Part shown: positions 1 to 9,741 of the stretch, one piece after another
Layout of the letters: each line of letters opens with the position of its first letter
Numbering within the stretch: position 1 is the first letter of the stretch
DNA from: Nitrospiraceae bacterium
GTDB lineage: Bacteria > Nitrospirota > Nitrospiria > Nitrospirales > Nitrospiraceae
Assembly: GCA_919902505.1 (NCBI GenBank)
Contig: CAKKRE010000054.1
Location: 1-64,000, forward strand
Length of the DNA stretch: 64,000 nt
Direction: 5' to 3'
The notes under the pieces: model-generated
The model's input: only the letters and a program-made list of their open reading frames with translations
Databases searched by the model: none
Told to the model about the DNA's origin: nothing
Program-made: the position numbers and the translations under genes

Positions 1-3000
1 GTCAGCCGATCGAGCTGATCGTAGCCGAAGGCCTGCGGCCCACGCCGATCCGTCAGGCTAGTTCTGTTGCCCACAGGGTTGTAAACATAGTCAGCCTTGT
101 TGATCTGGCTGCTCGTGGCGGTGAGTTGATGCAGGATGCTGGTGACCTGTGAGGCCGGATCGTAGGTATAGGTCGTCTGGATCCCGTTCGGGAGCGTCAG
201 GCTCGTCCGGCGCGAGAGGGCGTCGTAGGTGTAGGTGGTCGCGTGCCCCAACGGCCCGCTGTCCTGACACATCGTCTGGGGGACTTCAGCCGGGGAGAGC
301 ACGCGATTGAACAACTGGATGTCATCAAGACTGCCGGCGAGCTTGCCGTCATACAGGCTCTGATTGGTGGCGCCGTAAATCAACGGACTGGTGCTGTGAT
401 CCAACGGGAATCCGACCGGACTCGTGCCCTCGAGGACCCCGTCGATATACAGCTTTAACTCCTGCGCATCGACCGTGGCCAGCACGTGGTACCAGAGTCC
501 AGCCACCACGCTCGTCGTCGAATTCACAAAGACCGGTTGGCCGCTGGCGGCATTGATCCCAACCACCACATGGTGGCGCCCCTCTCGAAAGACTTTGGCG
601 AACCCATAGTCATTGAAGAGGGTCGTGGTCGGACGACTATTCTTTTTGAAGAACACCCACTGCAGGCCTTGCTCCGAGACACTGGTCGAGGTCAGGGTAT
701 CCAGCTTGAGCCAGAAACTCAGCGAGAGCGCCGACGGCGTCAGCGAGGCGGCGTCCGGCACCTCCATAAAATCGTCGATGCCGTCGAAATGAAAGGCTTG
801 ATTGAACAGGCCGGGGCCAAACGTGGTGCCATTGCGGAGCGTCCCCGCATTGCTCCCCACCGCATCCGCGGCCGTCCCGTCGGCAAGCCACCGACTCACC
901 AGCCCGGTCGGGAGCGTGGGGCAACTGGCCGACCCCGGCACCCCGAGTTGCGTGAGCCGATTGAGCCCGTCGTACCGGTAGGCCACGCTCTGGACTGGAT
1001 CAGTCACATTCACTCGATTCCCGTTCTTATCAGACGTATAGCTCAACGTCACCGCAGGCTGATTGGGCGAGCCGTCGGTCTTGACCGTCGTGAGTCGATT
1101 GGCCTGGTCGTAGATCATGGCCAACACGCTATCCGGATCGGTCACATGGGTCAAGTTGCCGACCTGGTCGTACAGGTAGCTGGTGACCTGACTGCCCGGC
1201 AGGGTCTTACTGAGCAATTGATTCACAGCATCGTAGGCGAACAGGATGTCGTCGCCCTTCGGGGTCTGCCGCTTGATCAGGTTGTCGTTGCCGTCGTACT
1301 CATAGGTTTCTGTTTTACCCAGTGGGTCCGTGGTGGACAGCAATCGGTTCCGGCTGTCGTAGGCAAAGGTCGTCACCTGGTGCTTCGCGTCCTGTACCGT
1401 CAAGAGATTCCCGTTGCCGTCGTAGGCATAGGCGGTGATCCCTGCGTTGGGATCGGTGACCTGGGTGAGCCGGTTCTTCACGTCATACTGGAAACTGGTG
1501 ACGCGGTTGAGGGCATCGGTGCTGGTCGCGACGTGGCCCGCCGCATCGTAGGTGAACGTCGTCGTGCGATTCAAGGGATCGGTCGTGGTGAGGAGGCGGC
1601 CCAGCGCGTCGTAGGTAAACGTCGTCGCGGGATTCGCCGGATAGAGCACATCGCGCGTTTCGGTCAGCAGCCCTTGGGCATTGTAGAAGAACTGCGTGAC
1701 CTTGTTGTCCGCATCCGTGATCGTGAGCGGATTGCCTGTGGCATCGTAGGTGATGTTGGTCTGGTTGCCCTGGGGATCGGTGATGCGCGTCACCTGATTG
1801 AGCGTGGGTTCGTAGATGAACGTGGTCGTGGCGGCAATGGCCTGCTCGGTGCTGGTGAGCAGGTTGCCCTGGGCGTCGTAGGTCATGGCGGTGACGGCGC
1901 CGTTGGGCCTGGTGATCTGCGTGGGATTGCCTTGGGCATCCCGCTGGATCGTGGTCACGCGATTCAACGCATCGGTCTGTTTGATGACCCGGCCGAGGAC
2001 ATCGGTCTCAAACCGCGTGGTCTGATTCTTCGCGTCGGTAAAGCTGGCCTGATTGTTCGTACTCGTGCTCAAGGCCGACGGTGTGGCGGCCGTTCCCTGC
2101 CCTGCCGCCAGATTCGGCACGGCCAGCCGCTGACTGGAAGTCAGCGTGCGAGTGGCCCCATCCGGCAAAGTCGCCTGACTCAACCGACCAGTGTAATCAT
2201 AGACATATTGGGTCACCTGATTGCGCGCATCGGTCTTTTTCAGCAAACGATGCTGCGGATCATAGGCGAAGGTCATGGTGCTCGTGTCGGCGTACGTCAC
2301 GCCAGTGAGATTGCCGCCGCCGTCATGCGTGAATTGCGTGATGCGGCCCTGGGGGTCGGTGATCGTCGCGAGGCGACTGCCGCTGTAGGCGAACGTCGTG
2401 ACCAGCCCGACCGGATCGGTGGTGGTGGTGAGCCGGCCGCTGCCGTCGTACGCGTAGGTGGTCTGGTTTCCGTTGCGGTCGCGAGCACTGGCCTGCAAGC
2501 CCTGAGCATTGAATTGGTACCTGCTCCCATCCTTCATGGTACGGGTGTAGGTGCCATCCGTGTTCTGCACGATGGTTGAAAACTCGCTGGGAAGCCCTTG
2601 ATACGTCGACACGCTGTTGGGTGGAGGCGGCGGCATCCGAAAGCCGGGCGCACCCGCGAGAAACGCGATGGTGTTCAGGAAGAAGGGTCGATTATTGAGG
2701 TTATTGTACTGGTTCGATGCCGCATTGGAAAAGCCGCTCGCGAAGATTTCATCATCCCCCACGAGGACGGCCCGGCCCCGAGCGGACGGACCGGTGGGCT
2801 GAAACAGGAGCACATTGGGGCCCGCATCATTCCGGGCAACCTTCACCGCGCCGTTCGTCGTAGCATAGGCGCTATTGCCCGCCATGGTCAGCACCGGGCC
2901 TACGGTCCCAAATGGGCCCTGGCCCAGAGGAGACGTCATGCCCTCCGGGGTCATGTCGATCGTGATATCACCAAGGAACACGCCCGGGAGCGTGCCGAGG

Positions 3001-6000
3001 AGTAAGGGACGGGTACTGACGACATCGCGCATCTCGAACAGGCTGCCACCCTCGGCCACGAACTGTTCGAGCACCGCGACTTCAGACGGGGTGAGATCCG
3101 GCACTGGATGGTTCATGATAAACACATCGGTGCCCGCGAGCCCTTCCAGGGTGATGGTGTCTACCCCAGCCCGAAGGGTGACCGACCGTGGGACGGTCCC
3201 TGACGGGCCAAAGTTCGAGGAAGTGAGCAGATCTGCTCGTGCCTGGGCATGGGTGTCACCGGCGACAAAACTGGTGTTTCGCCCAAACACCGTGAGACTA
3301 CGCGCCGGACTGAAACTGTTGATCACGATAGGCCGTCCAACTTGGCCGTAGACCTGTGAGTTCCCGTCCCCCTTGGCCAGGAGCAATGCGCCGTTGCTCT
3401 GTGGATAGAGCCGATCCACCACACTCAGGGTCCAGCCCGCACCAATAGGATTCTGCTGTTCGTTTCGCACGATCGTGCGGGAGGTGTTCGCTCCGCCAAT
3501 GCTCGACTGCGGATAATTGGAGAACAGGGTCAATTCGAACGGATAGACGCCGGTGGAGAGATGCGCGGCATCCACCTGCACACCGAGCCGAGAGGTCGAA
3601 TTCGCATTCTCCGGCAAGACATGGCTGTCCCAGAACACATCTTTCCCCTGTTGGACCCCACCCAAATTCAATCGCGCTGAGAAGGTAGGCGGCACCGCCG
3701 CGCGCACATCCAAGAAGGCATTCACCGGCAGAATGGGCTGCACATCCGCCATGGTGGAGGTATAGCGCAGAGTGAGATCTCGAGACACTCCGAGGCTGCG
3801 GATGCTGGGAATCGTGAGAGTCTCCGTCAGAGCCCCTTCGGTCAGATCGCCTTGTGATGCCATCCCGCATTGGGTACAGGGACCGGCTTGCTGATTCGTA
3901 TTGCTGTTGGGTTGGGGATTCGGCGCCAAGGCGAAATGCCAGGCCGTCTTGCGGACACCGCCGTCGATGGTCTCCAGCCGCTGGCCATCGGCGCTGACCC
4001 GCATCCGGCCCACGACCAGGAACGTGCCAGTGTCGGGATACAGGGACCAGAGATCGAGTTCGTTCCCAGGGCTCAGATTATCGATATTCGGCAAGGTGAT
4101 CGGCACCGGCGTGGCCATCGTAATCCCCGCCGGTTGAATCGTGATGGAGAAGCCGGGCTTCAGTTCCACCGGGCGCGATTCGGGCCGGCCATATTCCGGG
4201 ACGGGACTGATCGTGAGCACGCCCGTGTAGTCCGTGCCGTCGGGATTCTTCGCGGTGTGCGGAGGAATCGTCACGGAGACGGCGGGGAATGCCGGATTGC
4301 CGAGCACCGTGGTCGCGTTCGGATTCACGGTCACGGCTGAGGCCATGTCGAGCGCTGGGACGCGCAGCTCGGAGGCAAGCGTGTTCATGACGCTGGGAAT
4401 GAGATCGACCGGCGCGGCGAGGATCGCATAGCCGAGAGGAAATCCATCGGCGAGCAGGACCTGGCGACCGCTGACGGTCAGATTCGTGAGCGTGAACTGG
4501 CCCTGCGCATTGGTGGTCGTCGTTGCGGAGGTGCCTTTGACGGACACGGGCATACTCGCGATCGGTTGGCCCGAGCCATCCACCACACGACCGGAGACAC
4601 CCGTGATTCCACCTGGCTGTGCGCCCGTGACCGTCACCGTGATCGTCTCTGAGACCGTGAGGATGCCATCGCTCGCGATGATGGTCAGCAGGAAATTGCC
4701 CACCTGGGTTGCGGCCGGCGTGAAGACGAATTCTCCCGTCTGGCTGTTGAAAGTGGCATGCTCCGGCAGCGGCAGCGGGGTGACGGCAACGGTCACGGGA
4801 TCGTTGTCGGGATCGGTCGCGGTCGGCGTGAAGGTGAGCGTGCTGCCGAGCGGGACGGTCTGATTGCCGATCGGGCTCAGTTGTGGCGGTCCATTGACGA
4901 TGGTGACGGACAGACTGTTCGAGACGCCGCCTCCCGGCGCGGGATTCGTGACCGTGACCGGGACCGTGCCTTGACTCGTGAGTGCCGCGGCGGGAATGAC
5001 GGCGGAAAGCTGGGTGGCGCTCACCAGAGTCGCGGCGAGCGTCGTCACGCCGAACTGAACGGTGGCGCCGGCCACGAACCGCTGGCCAGTCAGCGTGAGG
5101 GTGGTCGCCGGACTCCCGCTCGGCAGGCTCGTCGGCGACAACGTCGTGAGCGACGGGACTGGATGCACCACCGTGACGGCGCTGCCGGCGCTGGTGCCGT
5201 TCAAGAAAGCCGTGATGTCCGCCTGTCCCGGCGCGATCGCCGTGACCGTGATCGAGGCATTCAGTTGAGTGGCTGGGACGGTCACCGTGCTTGGCACCGT
5301 CGCCACGGCGGCGTTGCTGGTGGACAGCGACACCGTGGTTTCCGTGCTCTGCACGGCGTGCAACGTGACCGTCAGCGTGCCCGTCTCGCCCTGTACGATC
5401 GCGAGGGTAGCCGGTTGAAGAGTGGCCAGGGTCGGCGCGGGGATGACGGTGAAGGGCGTGGCGCTGATGGCCGTCCCGGCGAGGGTCTGTACCGCCAGGG
5501 GACCGGTGGTGCCTCCCGAAGGCACCACGGCGACCACGGTCGTTGCGTCGGTGACGGTGAACGTGGCCGTCACGCCGTTGAACGCAACGGTCTGCACATT
5601 GACGAAGTTCGTCCCCGTCACCGTCACGGGCGTGCCCGGCTGTCCGCTCGTCGGGGTGATGCCGCTGATCGTCGGCAGCGGCAGCGCCACATCCACCTGA
5701 CTGGCCGCCGTGCCGCCGTTCAGCGACACCGTCACGGTCGTGGAGCCGGACCCGACGGCGGTCACGGGAATCGACACGCTGGTCTGCCCGGCGGCAAACG
5801 ACACCGAGGCCGGCGCCGTGGCGACTGCCGCATTCGCGCTGCTCACGGCCAACGCACCGGCGGCGGTCGGAGCCGGGGCTAACGTGGCGGTCAACGTGCC
5901 GGTCGCGCCGGCGGGCAGATGCAGAGGACTCGGGGTCAGCGCCGTCGGCTGAGCGCCTGCGCCCGTATCCAGCATGCTGATCGTCAAGAAGCTCCCCGGC

Positions 6001-6365
6001 GCGCTGGTGAGGCGAACCTGCAGCGTATTCGTCGCCTGCAAGATGACGGTCCGATCGACCACCACCACGTTCTGACCGAAGTCGGTCGGCCCGGCGATTT
6101 CCGTGCCGTTCAGTGTCACACGGGCGGAAGAAATCCGGTTCGTGCCGTTGGCATTCCCATTGACGATGTGCAGGGTGTACGGTGCAGTCGTCCCGGTTGG
6201 GAGCGTAAACGTGTCGGTGGACTGATTCGGCGGCCCGGCGGTGCGAGTATATTGTTGCGGCCCGAAGAGGACGGTTTGCGCCTGGACGGGCAGGCTCGTC
6301 AGCAGCGTGACTCCCATGGCCAGGACGGCCCCCACAATCCGGACCATCCGCTCACGTCGTCCCAT
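1..6365 (-). CDS. Giant secreted Rhs/YD-repeat protein with Ig/TIG-like and LamG-like domains (3' end beyond window)
   Basis: This frame is open without a stop from ATG at 6365 to base 1, about 2,121 codons. GAGGAG at 6371-6376 is a good ribosome site. Residues 1-25 form a signal peptide ending LPVQAQ. Residues 26-140 are a beta-rich N-terminal domain. Residues 140-550 carry bacterial Ig-like and IPT/TIG repeats (for example PTISGITPTSGQPGTPVTV). A carboxypeptidase-regulatory-like fold follows near 580-620 (GRVVDGSGQPIASMPVSV). From about residue 1,290 there are tandem YD repeats (TTFTYDALGRLLTTTDPLNR type). A LamG/concanavalin-like domain interrupts them at about 1,810-2,025 (SFWLKLDT, LYIDGVLEG). 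YD repeats then resume to the window edge. Such proteins form secreted shells around variable C-terminal domains; whether a toxin lies at this C-terminus cannot be seen. The long plus-strand open frames here are shadows. Confidence 0.9.
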   Translation of the reverse strand, partial: MGRRERMVRIVGAVLAMGVTLLTSLPVQAQTVLFGPQQYTRTAGPPNQSTDTFTLPTGTTAPYTLHIVNGNANGTNRISSARVTLNGTEIAGPTDFGQNVVVVDRTVILQATNTLQVRLTSAPGSFLTISMLDTGAGAQPTALTPSPLHLPAGATGTLTATLAPAPTAAGALAVSSANAAVATAPASVSFAAGQTSVSIPVTAVGSGSTTVTVSLNGGTAASQVDVALPLPTISGITPTSGQPGTPVTVTGTNFVNVQTVAFNGVTATFTVTDATTVVAVVPSGGTTGPLAVQTLAGTAISATPFTVIPAPTLATLQPATLAIVQGETGTLTVTLHAVQSTETTVSLSTSNAAVATVPSTVTVPATQLNASITVTAIAPGQADITAFLNGTSAGSAVTVVHPVPSLTTLSPTSLPSGSPATTLTLTGQRFVAGATVQFGVTTLAATLVSATQLSAVIPAAALTSQGTVPVTVTNPAPGGGVSNSLSVTIVNGPPQLSPIGNQTVPLGSTLTFTPTATDPDNDPVTVAVTPLPLPEHATFNSQTGEFVFTPAATQVGNFLLTIIASDGILTVSETITVTVTGAQPGGITGVSGRVVDGSGQPIASMPVSVKGTSATTTTNAQGQFTLTNLTVSGRQVLLADGFPLGYAILAAPVDLIPSVMNTLASELRVPALDMASAVTVNPNATTVLGNPAFPAVSVTIPPHTAKNPDGTDYTGVLTISPVPEYGRPESRPVELKPGFSITIQPAGITMATPVPITLPNIDNLSPGNELDLWSLYPDTGTFLVVGRMRVSADGQRLETIDGGVRKTAWHFALAPNPQPNSNTNQQAGPCTQCGMASQGDLTEGALTETLTIPSIRSLGVSRDLTLRYTSTMADVQPILPVNAFLDVRAAVPPTFSARLNLGGVQQGKDVFWDSHVLPENANSTSRLGVQVDAAHLSTGVYPFELTLFSNYPQSSIGGANTSRTIVRNEQQNPIGAGWTLSVVDRLYPQSNGALLLAKGDGNSQVYGQVGRPIVINSFSPARSLTVFGRNTSFVAGDTHAQARADLLTSSNFGPSGTVPRSVTLRAGVDTITLEGLAGTDVFIMNHPVPDLTPSEVAVLEQFVAEGGSLFEMRDVVSTRPLLLGTLPGVFLGDITIDMTPEGMTSPLGQGPFGTVGPVLTMAGNSAYATTNGAVKVARNDAGPNVLLFQPTGPSARGRAVLVGDDEIFASGFSNAASNQYNNLNNRPFFLNTIAFLAGAPGFRMPPPPPNSVSTYQGLPSEFSTIVQNTDGTYTRTMKDGSRYQFNAQGLQASARDRNGNQTTYAYDGSGRLTTTTDPVGLVTTFAYSGSRLATITDPQGRITQFTHDGGGNLTGVTYADTSTMTFAYDPQHRLLKKTDARNQVTQYVYDYTGRLSQATLPDGATRTLTSSQRLAVPNLAAGQGTAATPSALSTSTNNQASFTDAKNQTTRFETDVLGRVIKQTDALNRVTTIQRDAQGNPTQITRPNGAVTAMTYDAQGNLLTSTEQAIAATTTFIYEPTLNQVTRITDPQGNQTNITYDATGNPLTITDADNKVTQFFYNAQGLLTETRDVLYPANPATTFTYDALGRLLTTTDPLNRTTTFTYDAAGHVATSTDALNRVTSFQYDVKNRLTQVTDPNAGITAYAYDGNGNLLTVQDAKHQVTTFAYDSRNRLLSTTDPLGKTETYEYDGNDNLIKRQTPKGDDILFAYDAVNQLLSKTLPGSQVTSYLYDQVGNLTHVTDPDSVLAMIYDQANRLTTVKTDGSPNQPAVTLSYTSDKNGNRVNVTDPVQSVAYRYDGLNRLTQLGVPGSASCPTLPTGLVSRWLADGTAADAVGSNAGTLRNGTTFGPGLFNQAFHFDGIDDFMEVPDAASLTPSALSLSFWLKLDTLTSTSVSEQGLQWVFFKKNSRPTTTLFNDYGFAKVFREGRHHVVVGINAASGQPVFVNSTTSVVAGLWYHVLATVDAQELKLYIDGVLEGTSPVGFPLDHSTSPLIYGATNQSLYDGKLAGSLDDIQLFNRVLSPAEVPQTMCQDSGPLGHATTYTYDALSRRTSLTLPNGIQTTYTYDPASQVTSILHQLTATSSQINKADYVYNPVGNRTSLTDRRGPQAFGYDQLDRL

Positions 6366-6602
6366 CACGCCTCCTCGGGTGAAGCCCCGCCGAACGACTG
6401 TGCGCTGTGATTGATCAGCAATACGTACTTTGGCGTAACACGGTCACAAACTATACCGGACGCTCGGATATTTGCCAATACGGCTGAATGGCTCTATGTC
6501 TCTCTCATTGACCTGCATCCGGAGACGGCGCACCCATCAACTCCGCCACTCCGCGTCGCCACCCTTTGCGTCACGTCTCCTGCCCTGTGTATAAAGAAGA
6601 CG
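6366..6602. promoter_or_regulatory. Divergent intergenic region between the YD-repeat gene and the sugar-transport operon
   Basis: This 237-base gap separates two divergent genes and should hold both promoters. Apart from the ribosome site of the minus-strand gene I see no clear consensus promoter or operator. The start of the plus-strand binding-protein gene is uncertain, so part of the gap could be coding. Confidence 0.4.
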
Positions 6603-8021
6603 ATGCAGGAGGATGTATCTGGAGAACCGCGTGGACCTCGAACCGATCTGTGTATCGCCGTGCGGCGCGGAGCGGTTCCGTCCGGTTACGCGCTTCGCGC
6701 ATCGACCACAGCCATCTGCCTGCTGCTGACCCTGCTGCTCTTCTGTCGGGTGGCGCAGGACGTGACGGCTCAACCACCGACCGATCACTCAACAGCTCCG
6801 GCTATCCATCCCGTCACGCTTCGTTTCGTCTCCTGGAAGCCCGATCACCCGCGGGTGTGGGACGAGGCCCTCGCCGAGTTCACCAAAACCCATCCTCATA
6901 TTTCGGTGGTGCGCGAACTCGCCCCGCACAGCTCCACCGCCTATCACGATCTCTTGACGCAAAAACTGAAGAATCGCGATGCCACGGTCGATGTCTTTTT
7001 CATGGATGTGATCTGGGTGCCGGAGTTTGCCGAAGCCGGTTGGGCTCGTCCGCTCGACGAGCGATTTACTCCGGCCATGCGTGAGGAGTTTCTGCCGGCC
7101 ACCATCGAGGTCACACGATATTCAGACCATCTTTACGGCATCCCGAGTCGTATCGATGCAGGCCTGCTCTACTATCGCTCGGATTTACTGACCAAATACG
7201 GCTTCTCACTACCGGCAACCTGGGACGAACTGGCCCGGCAGGCCGAGACGATTGTCGCCGGGGAACGATCGACTAACCCGACCCTGCGCGGCTACACGGC
7301 ACAATTCAAACAGTACGAAGGCCTCGTCTGTAACATGCTGGAGTTCATCGACGGCCACGGCGGGAGCCTGCTGACCGCGGATGGAACACATTCCACTCTG
7401 GCCCGACCCGAAACGCTGGCCGCCGTGCAGTTCGTGCGTGATCGGGTGATCGGCGGGCTCGCTTCACGCGCCGCGCTCACCTATCAAGAACCGGAATCCC
7501 TCTCCGTCTTTCTCCAAGGACACGCGGTCTTTCACCGGAACTGGCCCTATGCCTGGGAACTGGCCAACAACCGGACTCGCTCGACCGTCGCCGGGCAGGT
7601 CGCCGTGATGCCCCTTCCCGGATTCACTCCGGGGCGCACGGCCGCCGCACTCGGCGGCTGGCTCTACGGCATTAGCGCCTACTCGCAGCATCCAGACGAG
7701 GCCTGGGCGCTCATCGAGTTTCTCTCCAGCCAGGCCATGCAAAAGAAGTTCGCACAGGAGGCCGGGATCGCGCCCTCCCGTCAGGCGCTGTTTGCCGATC
7801 CCGAGCTGCTGACGGCAGCGCCGCAACTGCGCAACCACTTCGCCGTCCTTCAGTCTGCGACGGCTCGCCCGCGCTCACCCGTGTATCCCGCCATCTCGCA
7901 TCTACTGCAACGGTATTTCAGCCGCGCCCTCGCCATCGACGACCTCGACCTCGCGCGGGAAGCGGCCGTGACCGACGCCCACATCGATCGACTGCTCGCC
8001 CTCACAAGGATTGCGCCATGA
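6603..8021 (+). CDS. ABC transporter sugar-binding protein (family 1, MalE/ThuE-like)
   Basis: Periplasmic solute-binding subunit of a CUT1-type carbohydrate importer, about 472 residues from ATG 6603. A hydrophobic export segment (ICLLLTLLLFCRVAQDVTA) sits about 35-55 residues in, so the true start may be later, for instance GTG 6660. Neither start has a convincing ribosome site. The mature part begins with VTLRFVSWKPDHPRVWDEAL and shows family features: DVFFMDVIWVPEFAEAGWARPLD, GIPSRIDAGLLYYRSDLL and YGFSLPATWDEL. The stop overlaps the next start by 4 bases, so it is translationally coupled to the permeases. The substrate (trehalose, maltose or another oligosaccharide) cannot be told from sequence. 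Confidence 0.85.
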   Translation: MQEDVSGEPRGPRTDLCIAVRRGAVPSGYALRASTTAICLLLTLLLFCRVAQDVTAQPPTDHSTAPAIHPVTLRFVSWKPDHPRVWDEALAEFTKTHPHISVVRELAPHSSTAYHDLLTQKLKNRDATVDVFFMDVIWVPEFAEAGWARPLDERFTPAMREEFLPATIEVTRYSDHLYGIPSRIDAGLLYYRSDLLTKYGFSLPATWDELARQAETIVAGERSTNPTLRGYTAQFKQYEGLVCNMLEFIDGHGGSLLTADGTHSTLARPETLAAVQFVRDRVIGGLASRAALTYQEPESLSVFLQGHAVFHRNWPYAWELANNRTRSTVAGQVAVMPLPGFTPGRTAAALGGWLYGISAYSQHPDEAWALIEFLSSQAMQKKFAQEAGIAPSRQALFADPELLTAAPQLRNHFAVLQSATARPRSPVYPAISHLLQRYFSRALAIDDLDLAREAAVTDAHIDRLLALTRIAP

Positions 8022-8929
8022 TCGCCCCCTTACAAGCCACACGGCATCGCGACAGCCTCGCAGCCTGGACCATGGTGGCTCCGGCGCTGCTCGTGACCAT
8101 GGTCTTCGCACTGTACCCCGTGTTGGATTCGCTCTGGCTCAGCCTGCACAATATCTTCATCGGGCTGCCGCAACTCGGCAGTCCATTCGTCGGCCTGGAC
8201 AATTATGTGGCGCTGATCCGCGATCCGGTGGCGCAGCAGGCGCTGGTCGTCACCCTCGCCTTTGTCGTCCTCTCGACACTGCTGGAGTTGGCCTGCGGGC
8301 TGATCATTGCCCTGGTGATTCATGAGCGGTTTCGCGGACGCGGTCTCGTGCGGGCGGCCATCCTGATTCCCTGGGCCATTCCCACGGTCGTCGCGTCGCA
8401 ACTGTGGCGCTATATCTTCAACGACCAATACGGGTTCGCAAACTTATTGTTGTTCGGCGAACGCGTCACCGACTACGTCCCCTGGCTGGCCTATCCGGGC
8501 ATGGCTTTCTGCATCGTGGTGCTGGCCGACGTCTGGAAGACCTCGTCTTTTGCGGCGTTATTGATCCTGGCCGGCCTCCAGGTCATCCCCGACGATCTCT
8601 ACGACGCGGCGCGTGTGGATGGCGCCACCGTCTGGCAGCGGTTTTGGCACATCACCCTTCCGCTGCTGAAGCCCGCGCTGTTGCTCGCTTTATTATTTCG
8701 TACCATGGATGCGTTTCGCGTCTTCGATCTGGTGTTCGTGATGACCCAAGGCGGCCCTGGCGACGCCACGCAGGTGCTGCAGTTCTATGGCTACCAAACC
8801 CTGTTCACGGAGGGCCGCATCGGGTATGGCTCTGCCGTCTCCGTGGCCGTCTTCCTGATGATCCTGGCGCTGTCGTTGACGTATCTCCGCGCCATCGGGT
8901 CGAGCCTTTTGGAGCGCAGACGAACATGA
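8018..8929 (+). CDS. ABC sugar transporter inner-membrane permease, MalF/UgpA type
   Basis: First transmembrane subunit of the importer, 303 residues with about six membrane spans. The N-terminal span (APALLVTMVFALYPVLDSLW) is followed by the periplasmic segment usual for MalF-type permeases. The EAA loop that docks the ATPase is visible as DDLYDAARVDGATVWQRFWH, followed by ITLPLL. It overlaps the binding-protein gene and the next permease gene by 4 bases each. The length is typical for UgpA/ThuF proteins rather than the longer enteric MalF. Confidence 0.9.
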   Translation: MIAPLQATRHRDSLAAWTMVAPALLVTMVFALYPVLDSLWLSLHNIFIGLPQLGSPFVGLDNYVALIRDPVAQQALVVTLAFVVLSTLLELACGLIIALVIHERFRGRGLVRAAILIPWAIPTVVASQLWRYIFNDQYGFANLLLFGERVTDYVPWLAYPGMAFCIVVLADVWKTSSFAALLILAGLQVIPDDLYDAARVDGATVWQRFWHITLPLLKPALLLALLFRTMDAFRVFDLVFVMTQGGPGDATQVLQFYGYQTLFTEGRIGYGSAVSVAVFLMILALSLTYLRAIGSSLLERRRT

Positions 8930-9741
8930 ATCGTCGGATTCTCCTCGCACTCGGCATCCTCGCTACGGTGGGCTTGAGCCTGCTGCCGTTCCTCTGGTTC
9001 GTCCTTACGTCGTTCAAGTCGCAAGCAGAGATCGAAGCCGCGCCGCCGGGCTGGTGGCCCTCGGGCAGCCTGGGATTCTATCGTTCGGCGCTCTTCGACC
9101 ATCACCTCTTCGACTCTGTGCTGAACAGCGTCGTGGTCGCCGGCTCCACCACGCTGCTCGCACTGTTGTTCGCCATCCCGGCCGCTTATGCATTAGCCCG
9201 GCTGACCATTCCCGGCAAACAAGGGATTCTGGCCGTGCTGCTCTGCGTGTCGATGTTCCCGCAAATGGCCATCGCCGGGCCGGTCTGGCGACTGCTCGAC
9301 ACGCTCGGCGGGCTCAACCACCGCTGGGGTGTCGTGCTCCCCTATGTGGCCCTCACCCTGCCGTTGGCCATCTGGATTCTGGCCAGTTTCTTCAAGGAAC
9401 TGCCGCCCGAGTTGGAAGATGCCGCGCGCGTGGATGGCTGCGGTCCCTGGACGACCCTCTTCCGGATCACACTCCCATTGGCGACCCCGGGGATCTTTAC
9501 CGCTGCGATTCTGATCCTGATCTATGCCTGGAACGAATTTTTCTTCGCCCTCCTGATCCTGACCCAACCGGAGCAACAGACACTTCCTGTCGGCATCGCC
9601 CTCTTCCAGGGAGAATTCACCATGCCCTGGGGCGAACTGGCTGCCGCTTCGGTGGTGGCCACGCTTCCATTGATTATGGTGGTGCTCCTGTGCCAACGAT
9701 GGATTGTGAGCGGGTTGTCCGCCGGCGCGGTCAAAGGATAG
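8926..9741 (+). CDS. ABC sugar transporter inner-membrane permease, MalG/UgpE type
   Basis: Second transmembrane subunit, 271 residues. ATG 8926 is chosen because it overlaps the preceding stop by 4 bases; the open frame extends upstream but only as a shadow inside the first permease. It has the family start (FLWFVLTSFKSQAEI), the EAA loop (PELEDAARVDGCGPWTTLF, then RITLPLA) and a C-terminal span before AVKG. The TAG stop at 9739-9741 is the first triplet of a 13-base string, TAGCCCGGACTAT, that is also the left end of the inverted-repeat element at 21123. The gene may therefore end where a repeat inserted. Confidence 0.9.
   Translation: MNRRILLALGILATVGLSLLPFLWFVLTSFKSQAEIEAAPPGWWPSGSLGFYRSALFDHHLFDSVLNSVVVAGSTTLLALLFAIPAAYALARLTIPGKQGILAVLLCVSMFPQMAIAGPVWRLLDTLGGLNHRWGVVLPYVALTLPLAIWILASFFKELPPELEDAARVDGCGPWTTLFRITLPLATPGIFTAAILILIYAWNEFFFALLILTQPEQQTLPVGIALFQGEFTMPWGELAAASVVATLPLIMVVLLCQRWIVSGLSAGAVKG

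Noticed and set aside
1-2500. Regular DNA repeats resembling a CRISPR or satellite array
   Set aside because: The periodicity is that of YD codons (GGNACNTACNNNTACGAC-like on the minus strand) and the units are diverged, as in protein repeats.
486-2579. Long plus-strand open frame of about 697 codons
   Set aside because: It is antisense to the YD-repeat gene, whose own frame gives textbook YD, LamG and signal sequences. High GC and tandem repeats keep the opposite frame open by chance.
4758-5882. Plus-strand open frame of 374 codons, very Arg/Gly/His-rich
   Set aside because: Antisense shadow of the Ig/TIG part of the same gene; composition is typical of a wrong frame in GC-rich DNA.
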